29,910 nucleotides of DNA from Fragilaria crotonensis (GCA_022925895.1 JAKSYS010000727.1:1-29910); one strand, 5' to 3'. Positions 1 through 9,087 are shown, counted from the stretch's first letter. Program-made: numbers and translations. Notes: generated from the sequence alone by a model not told the origin.

Positions 1-27
1 GGTGTCATCAAAACCATCCGTGATCGT

Positions 28-1060
28 TTATGGTGCTTCAGATACGCAAAAGGTGGAACACCTGTTGCAAGTGTCCTCGCGCGGTGAAACGACATAACGT
101 GAGAGCATCGAAACAGCAACCAATATATCGACTCGTCCAAGCTCACAAATCCACCTGAGCACTCCAATGAGGCTTTGTAATATTGTCCGCGTTTGGGGTC
201 TAACTCTCGACTGGTCTAACTCCGGTCGATAACCTTGTGATAGCGGTGTCGTCACTGGGTAGGGAGTGCCTGATCGACAAGGTCGAGTTCGGCTTCCACA
301 TCCGAGACAGCTTGCTTGACGTAGGCTTCTGATGACATTGCCCAACGAGGCTTCTCAGGGTCTTCGGCCCCTTCGATGTAAAATTTACTGACCTGTGATC
401 CCAGATAAGTATCTGGTTCCTTCACACTGCCAGGTTTTAAAGTATAGCACGACGCAAGGTAATCCATGGATACTTTCGGCTCATGATCGACAATTAAGAT
501 ATCATCCGTATACACTAAGATATAGGACCAATACCTAAATCCATCCGGCTTTGTTCGGGGCTTCATCCAAACATCTGGGTCGGCCTTACATGAGGTGTAA
601 CCATGATCGCGAAGCGTTGCTGCCATATGGTCGCGCCAGGCCTTGCCTGAACTTCGTAGACCGTACAATGCTCTCGTGATCACCACAACCCGACCCTCTT
701 TATCGGACCCAAACTCCTTCCCTGCGATAGTGTAAACCTTCTCGGCTGCATTAGCATTCAAGTAGGCTCCACTGATATCGGCACTTAGAATGTCAAGATC
801 ATTTAAGGCCGCAATCAGGAACGCAATCCGAATGCTATCCCGAGAAACAACACTGCAAACGTTATGTCCTTTGGAGGCTCATTGGTGACCACCAGCTACA
901 TAACGCCTTTCTTTCCAGGGTCATTTTACATCAAAGATCATGTGGCAATCGATCTTCTGATAACCAATGGGTGCCTTGTTATCTTCTGGAAAGGTGAAAG
1001 CACATCCAATATTCCGCATCTCCTTTTCGATCGCTCGCTGCCAAAAGTCAGTACCAGACT
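28..1060 (-). pseudogene. Element A reverse transcriptase and start of RNase H linker, broken
   Basis: RT copies the element RNA into DNA. The best preserved part is 252-761. It holds the RALYGL motif, the ADPDVW motif and the catalytic box at 501-512, which reads Y-T-D-D-I-L rather than the YVDD seen in B, C and F. The frame then shifts to 28-345, which carries the TTPLSQGYRPELDQ and GVLRWICELGRVDIL motifs leading to RNase H; this linker is also found in B and F. The N-terminal half (762-1060) can be followed through SVVSRDS-like and ALNDLDIL-like motifs only by switching frames. Both aspartates of the active site are intact, but the gene cannot be translated as it stands. RNase H catalytic residues are off the window. 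Confidence 0.8.
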
Positions 1061-1527
1061 CACGATCGAATTGAGTGCTTCGCTGACGGATTTAGGTAAA
1101 CGGATTCCGTACTGTGAGTCCTTGCCCAGTAGCGCGACTTCACTTTCCGAATTATCCTGTCTCTTTTCCGAAGCGTATGCCTGGCCCACCAAGCAAAGGC
1201 CGGTTCTTCGAGGATCTTATTAGCGAGGGCGTATTCTGCAACCTCCACTGGATTGGATTCTTTGATGTCCTTTAAAGGCACCCAAGAAGATGTACCATCC
1301 TTCCAACTTATAAGGAGCTTCCATCCTTTAGTTGTCCGGCGAGGGCGTAGGATACCATTTCGTCCGACCTCCATGCCGTCATCCTTCGTCACAGCAGAAC
1401 CGTCCTTCTTGTGGTCCGTTATCTCGCTCAATATAGAGTAAGAGTTCCCTTCATCAACTTGTGAATAGAGGTTCTCGGCAATCATATTAGCAGTGAATAC
1501 ATCCGTCGCTCCATCTGGAAACTCCAC
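1060..1527 (-). pseudogene. Element A pol linker with chromo-like module between integrase and RT
   Basis: This stretch begins with FPDG...AEN.YSQVD and continues to GWKLLISWKDGTSSWVPLKD, then NPVEVAEYA and EEPAFAWW. The WK-DG-x3-W-x-PLKD pattern resembles the core of a chromodomain, where an aromatic strand is followed by a tryptophan and an acidic helix start. The same block occurs at the same place in elements B, C and F, so it is a fixed part of this pol lineage and not a chance insertion. Chromodomains in chromoviruses sit at the integrase C-terminus and steer integration to modified histones; whether this module does so is inference. The frame overlaps the integrase C-terminal frame (1482-2129), so there is a frame change near 1530-1560. 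Confidence 0.65.
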
Positions 1528-2504
1528 TTCATACTCACGAGTGTCCAGTATAGGATTATGTTTCGCCTACCCATCGGATTGCCGTCGGCATCTCGTTTCC
1601 TCCCAATCACTTTAGCTTTGGTTACTGTCCCCATGTTTGGAAGCAGCACCTCGGCTGTAAGGTATTCGTCATACGCTTCTGGTGTGTAGTTGTCAGCCTC
1701 AGGCGCGGAAGCTTCGGGCTCGGCTGGATCGAAGTCCATGTCATGGTCAGGTAAGAAGATGTCATCCGGGACTTCAGGGTAGAGCCCGGTGAGTTCAGGC
1801 TCTAGCTCCTCATCTTTGAGCGAGTCCCCAATCCGCGACTTGACCTCCTCGTCCAACTCGACAATCCGTGACTGCACAACGGGGTTCGCAATGTCATCTT
1901 CAGTCAGGGCCGAAACTGTCGACCTAGCCAACACTTTGCAAGATGCTGGCAATATCCAGAATGTCATTGGACTACCGACGTCGTGCGCTACGCCGATCCA
2001 TCTTCCGAGCTTCTTGGCATCACCAGGGAACTGTACTGCAGGATCATGGTACCAGACAAGCTGAAACCAATCAAACTGCGCGTATTCACTGATGTCGGGG
2101 GTATTTCCTTCAACAATCTCACTGGGCACTCTTCTTGAAGCGTTGGCATGTCATGAGCTGTGAGTCGCCTTATAGAGGCAACCCATTCGCACAGAAATCC
2201 CACAGTCTTTCGGTGATCGCGCCCGTAAGCTCGCTTTCTTGATTCCCGACTTGATGTCACGAATTGCTGCTTCGGCTCTATTCTGCCAACCACTATATGG
2301 TTCGGTCACACGTTGCTTGATCCGGTATTCAGAGGCAACAGCAGCAAACCGTCCCTTTGTTTCTGCCTTCGCACCATCTGAAACCAGTTCCCTCGGTACA
2401 CCGACGCTCCGAATAACTTCATTGAGTGCCTCTGCTGCTTCGGCTTCTTTCTTCATAGGAAGAAGAGGTCGTAGCCAGCACCGTTTGTGAAGATCTGAGC
2501 GCAC
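1482..2504 (-). pseudogene. Element A integrase, catalytic core end and C-terminal part, broken
   Basis: Integrase inserts the element DNA into the chromosome. The 2151-2504 frame carries the second catalytic aspartate in LVSDGAKAE and the catalytic glutamate in WQNRAEAAIRDIKSGI, 35 positions later. The first catalytic aspartate sits upstream, near 2545, in FYTDTMF, in another frame. The C-terminal part (1482-2129) has the family block TPDISEYAQFDWFQLVWY, then KLGRWIGVAHDVG, then an acidic linker rich in D, E and P. Compared with the same region of element F, the order and spacing match. At least two single-base frame changes separate the parts, one near 2130-2150 and one near 2480-2504. Confidence 0.8.
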
Positions 2505-3181
2505 TTGTTACCTCGCAGAGATTTGGTTGTCGCAAACATGGTGTCGGTATAAAAGCGTGTGCGTTGGGAAACGCAGATGCGATTGACGAGTCCTGTACCG
2601 ACGTTCCACTGGGTGGATGACCCGTCTTATTCCATTCTGGTAGTTGCCGTCAATGTACGATGGGCCGTGTCAAGACCAATCCCCACCTTCGTGATAAAGT
2701 TTCCTTTGTCAAGGTAGGTCCTCGGTCTTTACTCGATAAACCAGCGATACGACGCTTCCTCAGAGAAAGGGCAAATAGGGTCTACAGGTTGCTCGTCTAA
2801 TCCGTCCCCATTCGCAGTCGATCTGGTTCACAGCAGCCACTAGTCGAGTGCCGAGGAGAGCGTCTTCGGCCAACTCAATGGGATCATGTGATCGCTCCAG
2901 TCGTGCGCCACTGCGATACAACGTTCATGCAAACGTGGGGTCTTTCGGGAGGTATCCGCCTCGCTCGTACAGCAGTTGCTGGTGCATGAGCGGGTCTTGT
3001 CACTCGTATCGCAGTCACAGAACGCGCCGCAGCGCAGCGGCTTCCGACGCTGCGAACTTATGCGAGTAGGGCTCCCATGGTGCGTCTTCTGTGAGCGTGA
3101 CCGATTGTATGAGGCCCGCTTGGTATCGTTCCACCTCTTCTGCCGTGGGACGCCGTGTTGTCAAATGCGAGATGACTCCAT
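2505..3181 (-). pseudogene. Element A degraded pre-integrase region
   Basis: No long reading frame survives here on the element strand. By switching frames I can read the first integrase aspartate motif (FYTDTMF, near 2545). Around 2640-2720 there is a block of the type RWGIGLDTAHRTLTATT followed by a basic stretch. The equivalent block in element B is RWGLGLETAKRTLEVTT, so this is the same N-terminal integrase module in ruined form. The 2750-3181 part should be the protease-to-integrase linker; I see nothing further that can be named there. The plus-strand frames in this stretch look like shadows. Confidence 0.6.
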
Positions 3182-3682
3182 TCAACTCCAACGGTAGATC
3201 AAGGCCCCAGGGATAGAAATGGAATGTGTAGACGACGCATCAAACTGTATTGGCGCATCATTTACTATGTTACCAGCGGCCCGCAATTGGTTCGGACACA
3301 GAAGAGACTCAGTGAGTTTGTCACCAAAGTACAAAGCTTCATGGATTACTAGCATCCATGCTTCTCCGTTTGTCGGATTCTCCCAGACAGTCATAACAGA
3401 CGCAATCGGGACTTCCTGGATGGCAGGTAAATCATCTGAGAAAGGAAATACATTTACCTTTTCTCCTGTTAGTGCCAACACTGTGGTGTTGGAGCCGGCA
3501 CAAGATGTGTCAGCGTGAGAATCCAGTGAAGTACGCTCGAAGTTGGCGACTTGCTCGGGATGTCGTCGAACTTTGCTGATGAAGCGGGAATGCATTCGTC
3601 GCACAGTCCTGGACTCTGATTGCAAGGTACTATGTGGCCCGGTCTCTGAAGCGCATTCGCTTGTAGAGCCGGAGCACACTAG
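3182..3682 (-). CDS. Element A aspartic protease, start of pol, downstream of an in-frame UGA
   Basis: The protease would cleave the Gag-Pol polyprotein. The active-site motif is L-D-S-H-A-D-T at 3506-3523, so the usual D-[ST]-G triplet is D-S-H. Elements B and F carry the same DSHADT motif. After it come VLALTG..VNV, a conserved IQEVPI-ASVMTVWENP stretch and the LLCPNQLRAAG block, all shared with B. The frame is open directly back to the gag stop (TGA at 3683-3685), with 53 sense codons between that stop and the catalytic aspartate. There is no clear independent start close to the stop; the first ATG lies about 29 codons in. I therefore read it as the pol continuation of gag by UGA readthrough. 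Confidence 0.8.
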   Translation of the reverse strand, partial: LVCSGSTSECASETGPHSTLQSESRTVRRMHSRFISKVRRHPEQVANFERTSLDSHADTSCAGSNTTVLALTGEKVNVFPFSDDLPAIQEVPIASVMTVWENPTNGEAWMLVIHEALYFGDKLTESLLCPNQLRAAGNIVNDAPIQFDASSTHSISIPGALIYRWS

Positions 3683-5066
3683 TCAGGCTTTCGCCTTCTT
3701 GCTCTTACTACCGTTCGAGCCGAATTGGGAGCCAGCATTTGAGCTAGTGCTCGTCTTCGAGTTCTCGGTAGTATCTTCAGTTTCATCTTCATCTCCCGAG
3801 CCGTTCTCACGTTCTGACTTCAGCTTTGCCAGCTTTCTCTTGTTCTTGCGATCTTTTCTCTTGTCCTTCTTCTTCTTCCTTGCTTCGTCCCTGTATTTCT
3901 GCACACGTCGCTTATCTTCCGAAGACAAAGATTTGTATTGTTCATCGCTATACGCTCCACCTTTAATTTTATCTACCAGTGCACTCTTCCCAACTCCGTC
4001 TGTGACAACCGATGAGATATGTCTCTCGGCTTTTGATTGAGCTGCCAGGTTTTGCACAACTGTGCTGAGGTACTGTTGACATTCCTCGAAGTCCCCCATT
4101 TTGATCGGGTCACCAAGGACAATTGCTTTTCCAGTGTTTAGGAGAGGATCTCGGATACCCTTAAGGAAATCCGTGACCTTCTTGGATTCAGAGACTGGTT
4201 CCTCGAGGTCCATCAGTTCGTTGTGCGCAGCCTGGTGCAAAGTCACATAACTTGCGAAGGTGAACCCCTTTCTCGGTCCCAGATAGACAGAGCTAGCCAA
4301 AGAGGCGTAAGCTGCTTGCTTTCGAGTTAATTTGGCTGATGTCCCCTCCGCTTGAGTCTTCAACGCAAGAACCGCCGCTCTTCCATCCTTGGCTTTGTCA
4401 AAACGCTTGATAAAACTCCACCCTGGACCATCGACGACCAAAGGCTTAAATTCATCGTACAACGTCCTGTTGTCGAGATCAAAATGAGCTCCACTAAGGG
4501 CAGTTGTCGCGATCAACTTTTCTTGAACCGATGCATACTCGGAAGTGCGGATTTCATCTGTTACCTCGGTGTGCTCTCGAACTAGGTAAGAGAGTGGAGT
4601 TAGTGCCGCCCTTTACTCGGCCGAGGTATGTCGTGAATAGTTCCCAGAACTTCGTCCATTTGACAAGATCTGTTAACTTCTCAGGCTTCTGGATCTCGGT
4701 ATCCTCCGTTGCCCGCTTATAATCCTTGTCGGCTTGCATACGCGCGAGTGTTTCCGTCATCACAGCCTCTGTGAAGGACTGGACAGATGGATTCTCTACT
4801 CCGATGCAGCGCTGGGCTAGTACCCAATAGCGCATGGCCTTCAACTTCGTAAGCGACGAAAGGATCCTGACTTGAGCCGCAGGAGCTGCATCTGGGACCT
4901 TCCACGCCTCAAGGTGCTTGGGCAACTTGTCGAGGTCTTCGTTTTGGACCGTCGCGAGATCGAGGACAGTGAGAAATCCGTTCTCAGCGATGGCAGTCCT
5001 GGTGGCAACGTTGATGCCAATGCGGCCAAGAGCCGTTCGGAATGCAGCTTGAGGGTTGTTTGCCAT
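3683..5066 (-). CDS. Element A Gag-like capsid protein, one frameshift
   Basis: Gag packages the element RNA into particles. The start chosen is the ATG at 5064-5066, where the sequence begins MANNPQAAF; the frame is open upstream but the equivalent gags in B and F start at the same place. The N-terminus has a short helical block with IGINVATRTAIAENGF, like IGF...GF in B and F. The frame changes once, near 4580-4590, just before a PLSY-like V-R-E-H-T-E-V motif shared by all three gags. The C-terminus holds YSDEQYKSLSSEDKRRVQ, then a very basic lysine-rich run and the NAGSQFG motif. There is no CCHC zinc knuckle. The TGA stop is followed by CTAG. Confidence 0.85.
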
Positions 5067-5176
5067 GGTGAGATAACGGTGGTAGCTATAGGTAACGTGA
5101 TAGGAATCAGGGGAAGTGAGTAATTCGAACATAGAGTGATCTTGAAAACACAAGCCCCGATGACCGATACACAGGA

Positions 5177-5196
5177 GTTAGGGGTTAGGGGTTAGG
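5177..5196 (+). repeat. Telomere-like TTAGGGG repeats
   Basis: The plus strand reads G-TTAGGGG-TTAGGGG-TTAGG, two full heptamers and a partial one. It differs from the common TTAGGG repeat by one extra G. It lies inside the leader of element A, so it is probably not a chromosome end. Confidence 0.8.
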
Positions 5197-5262
5197 ACTC
5201 ATTCGCACGGTGTCCTTCCCGCTTTTCGCAGGTATTCGAATCACGAACTGCACCGAAACCTT

Positions 5263-5280
5263 GCATGCTATCGAGCATGC
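5263..5280. repeat. Perfect hairpin in element A leader
   Basis: GCATGCT is followed by a four-base loop ATCG and then AGCATGC, a 7-bp perfect stem. It could fold in the leader RNA of element A; a packaging or dimerisation role is only a guess. Confidence 0.65.
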
Positions 5281-5494
5281 TATGATGTGCAACGACACAT
5301 CAACTTTCTCCCCTACCATCGGAGCTTTCCTTTATCGTCGTGGTCCCCTCCTCCGTGGGATCCTCCAACGCATACTCGAATCTGCGCGTGGCAGGTCGCA
5401 CAAATAATCCGAAGGTATGCCCCTTAACACTCGTCAATGTCAGCACTCTTCAGCTCGGGAACGACATCATCAAACACAATCGTACACAATGCAT

Positions 5495-5511
5495 AACTGG
5501 GTCTGATGAAC
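5495..5511 (-). promoter_or_regulatory. Primer-binding site of element A
   Basis: The plus strand reads AACTGGGTCTGATGAAC. It matches 16 of 17 positions of the sequence at the same place in element F (23756-23772), and in both it directly abuts the inner edge of the 5' LTR. The strand that would be the tRNA primer looks like an anticodon arm ending in the loop CUGAU, so priming would be by an internal tRNA segment, as in Drosophila copia. The tRNA identity is not settled. Confidence 0.65.
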
Positions 5512-5768
5512 TGAATAATGTTGACCAATAGCACTAAGAATCTGACTACACAGTAGTCGATTGATAGCTAGCTCGGCATGTAACATGATTGTCTATTTGA
5601 TGTTAAGGAAATTGTGAGTACACCATACAGTTTACCACCTTGTCCGATACGCACTGCAACGGAACCGTAGTACCGTACACCAGTAAGGTACTACAGGACA
5701 ATACTAGGTGCTTACGGTCCCCAGAAATCACATGAAATGCACCGAGAAACTCCATGAATGTCCTGACA
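5512..5768 (-). repeat. Presumed 5' LTR of element A
   Basis: The left edge is TG next to the PBS, giving a CA terminus on the element strand. The right edge is uncertain: a CA at 5767-5768 gives 257 bp, close to the 235-260 bp of the other LTRs here. The partner LTR lies off the window, so it cannot be confirmed. An inverted repeat GTAGTACC / GGTACTAC (5667-5674 and 5687-5694) sits inside it. Confidence 0.45.
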
Positions 5769-5912
5769 TACTATGACCTACGTAAATGCTACGTATAAAA
5801 CTTGCGGATGATCCCAAACAATTGGCGACGAGTTTGTTTGTGGAAATATCACAATATCTCCAATATAACAACTCAAGAAGGCACTTTTCCCAACATTCCA
5901 ACATCTTCGACC
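5769..5912 (+). promoter_or_regulatory. Element B upstream region with TATA-like box
   Basis: TATAAAA lies at 5794-5800, about 115 bp before the gag ATG, preceded by a TACGTA-containing repeat (TACGTAAATGCTACGTA). This could be the promoter of element B. No PBS comparable to that of A or F is visible. Confidence 0.35.
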
Positions 5913-7317
5913 ATGGATGACGACGAGCAGTCCGAGGAGTTCACCGAGGCACTCGTTTACATTGGTTTCAACAGGGTCACCGCAGAGGCAATCGTTGCGC
6001 AGGGATTTACTTCCCCGTTGACGCTTCTGACCGTCTCGGAAGACAGTCTCTCCGAGATGACGAGGCAGGTTGCAAGGAACAACCCACGTCAAGGAGTTAA
6101 CTTTCCCTTCGTCAGCGTTAACCTCCTTAAAGGTTTTCGCCATTGGACTGCTTCGCAGATTCGATGTGGACTCGAGGCGAACTCGGAGGATTTCTCGAGG
6201 GCCAAGGCGGAGGAGGCGGTGGATAGGATGCAGGAGGAGAAGAAGTTGCTGGATGGCATGGATGCCATGACTCCAAGGAAGCCGGAGGTGCTCAAGAACC
6301 TCAGCTTGTGGGTTAAGTGGTGGGAGTCATGGGACAACTACATCTACCACTTCCGAGCTGAGGCGAGATGTCCGTTGTCCTACATTCATCGAGCGCACAC
6401 GGAGGTGACGAACGAAGTGCGGGACGTCGAGTACGATGATTTGGACGACCATTTGGTCAACAATACCGTGCTCGAAGGCCAGCATTACGCCATCGACAAC
6501 AAGCGATACTATGCAGAGTTCAAGAGTTATATCTCGGACGGACATGGTTGGACCTTTATCAAGCACTTCGATGCCAAGAAGGATGGTCGCGGCGCAGTTC
6601 TTGCTCTCAGGAAGCAGTGTGAGGGTGAGAGCCAACATGACTATCAAGGCGAAGGCTTATGCGAAGCTCGGTGCGTCCCAGTTCACTGGACATCGACGCA
6701 ATTGGACGTTTCAGCATTATGTCCAAGCTCACCAGGAAGCTCACGCAGAGCTGGAGCTGGTGGGTGAGGCCGTTCCCGAGACGAAGAAGGTTCAGGATTT
6801 CTTGGCGAATATCAAGGATCCGACTCTGCAGATGGGTGTGACGCATTGCTTTGGTGAGCCTGAGAAGCTCAAGTCGTTTGAAAGCTGTCAGCAGTATCTT
6901 TCGACGCTAGCGACGACGACGCGGGCCTACAAGGATGCTGGGAGTGCGGCAAGGAGCGTAAGCTCCGCGTCGACCGGCGCCGGTTCCAAGTCGCCGGGTG
7001 GCAAGGGAACCAAACGCAAGGGTGGCAAGAAGCAAACAAACACCAAAGGATACTCCAATGAGGAGTGGTGGGCTATGTCTGATGCCGAGCGGGCTGCGGT
7101 CGTTAAGGCACGCAAGGAAGCCGGCGGCAAAGGCAAGAAGAAAGCCAAGAAGGAACGCCAATCTTCTGTCTCTGGCGTTGATTCCGGGGACGGAAACGGG
7201 GACGGTAATGCCCCAACTCCAACGTCAGCGTCGGCGAACGCTGGCGACCAGTTTGGGAGGAGAGCCCACTCTGGCGGGAGTGGAAACCGAGGCGGCGGAA
7301 ACGCCAACTCGGACTGA
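5913..7317 (+). CDS. Element B Gag-like capsid protein, one frameshift
   Basis: Gag forms the particle around the element RNA. The ATG at 5913 sits in an ACCATGG context and begins MDDDEQSEEF. The N-terminus has YIGFNRVTAEAIVAQGF and then LKGFRHW. The middle holds PLSYIHRAHTEVTNEV, the homologue of PLSYVVRE in F. The frame changes once near 6624-6635 (one extra base gives the shift) and continues with KAYAKLG, FLANIKDP and FESCQQYLSTL. The C-terminus has YSNEEWWAMSDAERAAVVKAR, a lysine-rich stretch and NAGDQFG, with a final glycine- and asparagine-rich tail. No CCHC knuckle is present. The TGA stop at 7315-7317 is followed by CGC and an open pol frame. Confidence 0.85.
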
Positions 7318-7968
7318 CGCAAGGTCCTAATGGTCACCGCTAGCACCGCTGAGCGCGTGATCAAGGCCATGTCAAGCGGAGCATGTGTGGACAGGTCCGA
7401 AATGGACTCGCATGCGGATACCTGTGTTGCGGGATGCAACATGGTGGTGTTGGAGGATACTGGTCAAACAGTTAGTGTAACTCCATTCACCTCAGAGTAT
7501 AATGCTCTGAAAGGGATCCCCATTGTGTCGGCGGCAACAGCGTATGATTGCCCGACTGATGGGGAGACATATTTGTTGATCTTCAACGAATGTTTATTCT
7601 TAGGAGAACGGTTACCTGTATCACTCCTTTGTCCCAATCAACTAAGAGCCTTTGGGCTTTCTGTTCGTGATACCCTCAGCAATTCGATGCTGACTCACCG
7701 CACGATATATCCTTCCCGGATTCGAAACTGCGGATTCCCTTGGAGATGGAGGGCGTGGTCTCGTACTTTACATCGAGGCGACCAACTGACGACGAGATTG
7801 CCAACTGCTCGCGGCTGGAAATGACGTCTGACGCGGCGTGGGATCCTAGATCTCCACACTTCCGTCAGGCTGAGAACCAACTCCGCGAGCGAAGCGACTT
7901 CAACGTCTCAATGGTCAGCACCACGATGCAGCTTTCGGGGACAGGAACGCGGGAAACCTGCACGAAGT
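7318..7968 (+). pseudogene. Element B aspartic protease and pre-integrase linker, one frameshift
   Basis: The protease motif M-D-S-H-A-D-T-C-V-A-G is encoded with its DSHADT at 7405-7422, in frame with gag after the UGA. It is followed by VVLEDTGQTVSV, LKGIPIVSAATAYD and the SLLCPNQLRAFG block, all shared with element A. Near 7672 one base appears to be missing, and the reading moves to the frame that carries SYFTSRRPTDDEIANCSRLEMTSDAAWDP; this matches YLTTHTPTERELQECRHITLSSKAAWNP in element F. The second frame ends at 7968-7970. Between here and the integrase frame there is another shift near 7970-7995. Confidence 0.8.
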
Positions 7969-7995
7969 GATGAGTTTGATGACCTGAGGGAAATT

Positions 7996-9087
7996 TTGGC
8001 TGTCGCGAGTGCAGACGACGGCTTACTGGCGGAGCGAATCGAGGAAATGGTGCAAGTCTCAGGCGGTGACTTGAGAGGAGATGGGATCTGCATGATTGGT
8101 TCGGAGCACGAACTCTATGCAGTGGCGACGTCGTCGCCTGATTCCGTCATCACGAAGGAGGTCCTGGCGAAACGTTGGGGGTTGGGATTGGAGACCGCGA
8201 AGCGAACGCTGGAGGTGACGACGCAAGTCGGAGTAAGAAAGTACGTGCACCCAGTGTCGCGGCGATTCAAGACGAGGCAACAGGCTATACGTTACCCAAG
8301 GTTGTCGGGGAAATTTTACACCGATACGATGTTCTCTCCGACGACGTCGTTGCGTGGATACACTTGTGCCCAGGTCTTCACCGACGGGTACGGATACGAC
8401 GAGTTCTACCCTTTGAAAACGAAGGCGGACGCCTCCCGGGGACTACTCGGTTTCATCCAAGAGTCTGGGGTTCCGGGTTGGCTGATTTCGGATGGCGCCT
8501 TGGAGCAACGAACGAGACATTGGCAGGACGTCGTTCGCGACTACCAGATCCGCCAAACGCTGACGGAGCCGTATAGCCCGTGGCAAAACAAGGCGGAGAG
8601 TTCCATTCGCGCTATCAAGCGTGGAATTCGTCGGTTCATGCAAGCCGAAGGATCACCAAAGCGAACTTGGTGCTTCTGCGGCGAATGGTACGCTGGAACG
8701 AGGAGACTGACGGCGCATGATACGCCGGTTTTGAATGGTCGAGTTCCGGCGGAGAGGGTGGATGGTGACACGCCCGACATCTCGATGTACGTCCAGTTCA
8801 GTTGGTACCAATGGGTACATTACATGGACCATGACGGAGAAGTGAAGCTTGGTCGTTGGTTGGGACCGGCAAGAGGGATTGGGAGCGGCAACTGCCATTG
8901 GGTATTGCCAATCTCCTGCCGTCCAATCGCAAGGTCAACGGTCTTTCTGATCGGAGACGAGATCGAACGAATGCAGCACACGATTGAGGCAAAGGAACGC
9001 TTCGACGAACAGGTGCAAGACAAGATTGGCGACAGTAAACGCCAATCAGACGTCGACGACGACTTCGACGGGTGTTCCCTCGATTGA
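7996..9087 (+). CDS. Element B integrase
   Basis: This integrase is well preserved. Its N-terminal part has VLAKRWGLGLETAKRTLEVTTQ instead of the usual HHCC zinc finger. The catalytic triad, in residues of this frame, is D110 in FYTDTMF, D166 in LISDGALE and E201 in WQNKAESSIRAIKRG. The C-terminal block DTPDISMYVQFSWYQWVHY and VKLGRWLGPARGIG follows. The frame has no convincing own start codon, as expected for part of a polyprotein. At about 9072 it shifts: the true continuation is the acidic VPSIEEVQEAERDADDD stretch in the next frame. Confidence 0.85.
   Translation: MAVASADDGLLAERIEEMVQVSGGDLRGDGICMIGSEHELYAVATSSPDSVITKEVLAKRWGLGLETAKRTLEVTTQVGVRKYVHPVSRRFKTRQQAIRYPRLSGKFYTDTMFSPTTSLRGYTCAQVFTDGYGYDEFYPLKTKADASRGLLGFIQESGVPGWLISDGALEQRTRHWQDVVRDYQIRQTLTEPYSPWQNKAESSIRAIKRGIRRFMQAEGSPKRTWCFCGEWYAGTRRLTAHDTPVLNGRVPAERVDGDTPDISMYVQFSWYQWVHYMDHDGEVKLGRWLGPARGIGSGNCHWVLPISCRPIARSTVFLIGDEIERMQHTIEAKERFDEQVQDKIGDSKRQSDVDDDFDGCSLD

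Larger units (their letters stand above)
5067..5494 (-). other. Element A 5' leader between PBS and gag
   Basis: This is about 430 bp between the primer-binding site and the gag ATG, likely untranslated leader and packaging region. No supported gene is visible. It holds a telomere-like G-rich run (5177-5196 on the plus strand) and a perfect hairpin at 5263-5280 (listed separately). Small open frames in the stretch lack any family motif. Confidence 0.5.
1..5768 (-). mobile_element. Element A: Ty1/copia-type LTR retrotransposon (DSHADT lineage), 3' end off window
   Basis: Reading right to left, this minus-strand element shows a presumed 5' LTR, a 17-nt primer-binding site (5495-5511), a leader of about 430 bp, gag (from the ATG at 5066), protease, integrase, a chromo-like stretch, RT and the start of the RNase H linker, which runs off at position 1. 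The order protease-integrase-RT is the copia order. Gag and protease share a frame and are separated by one UGA. Several single-base frame changes interrupt pol, and the 2505-3181 stretch is the most degraded. The inner LTR edge (5512, TG) is well supported because the PBS abuts it. The outer edge near 5768 is a guess from a CA dinucleotide and the LTR sizes of the neighbours. Confidence 0.85.

Noticed and set aside
3543..4040. Plus-strand frame of 165 residues with a hydrophobic, serine-rich run
   Set aside because: It is the antisense of the lysine-rich gag tail of element A; AAG/AAA codons read backward give Leu/Phe/Ser runs.
6927..7442. Minus-strand frame of 171 residues, proline/leucine-rich
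   Set aside because: Antisense shadow of the basic, glycine-rich gag tail of element B.
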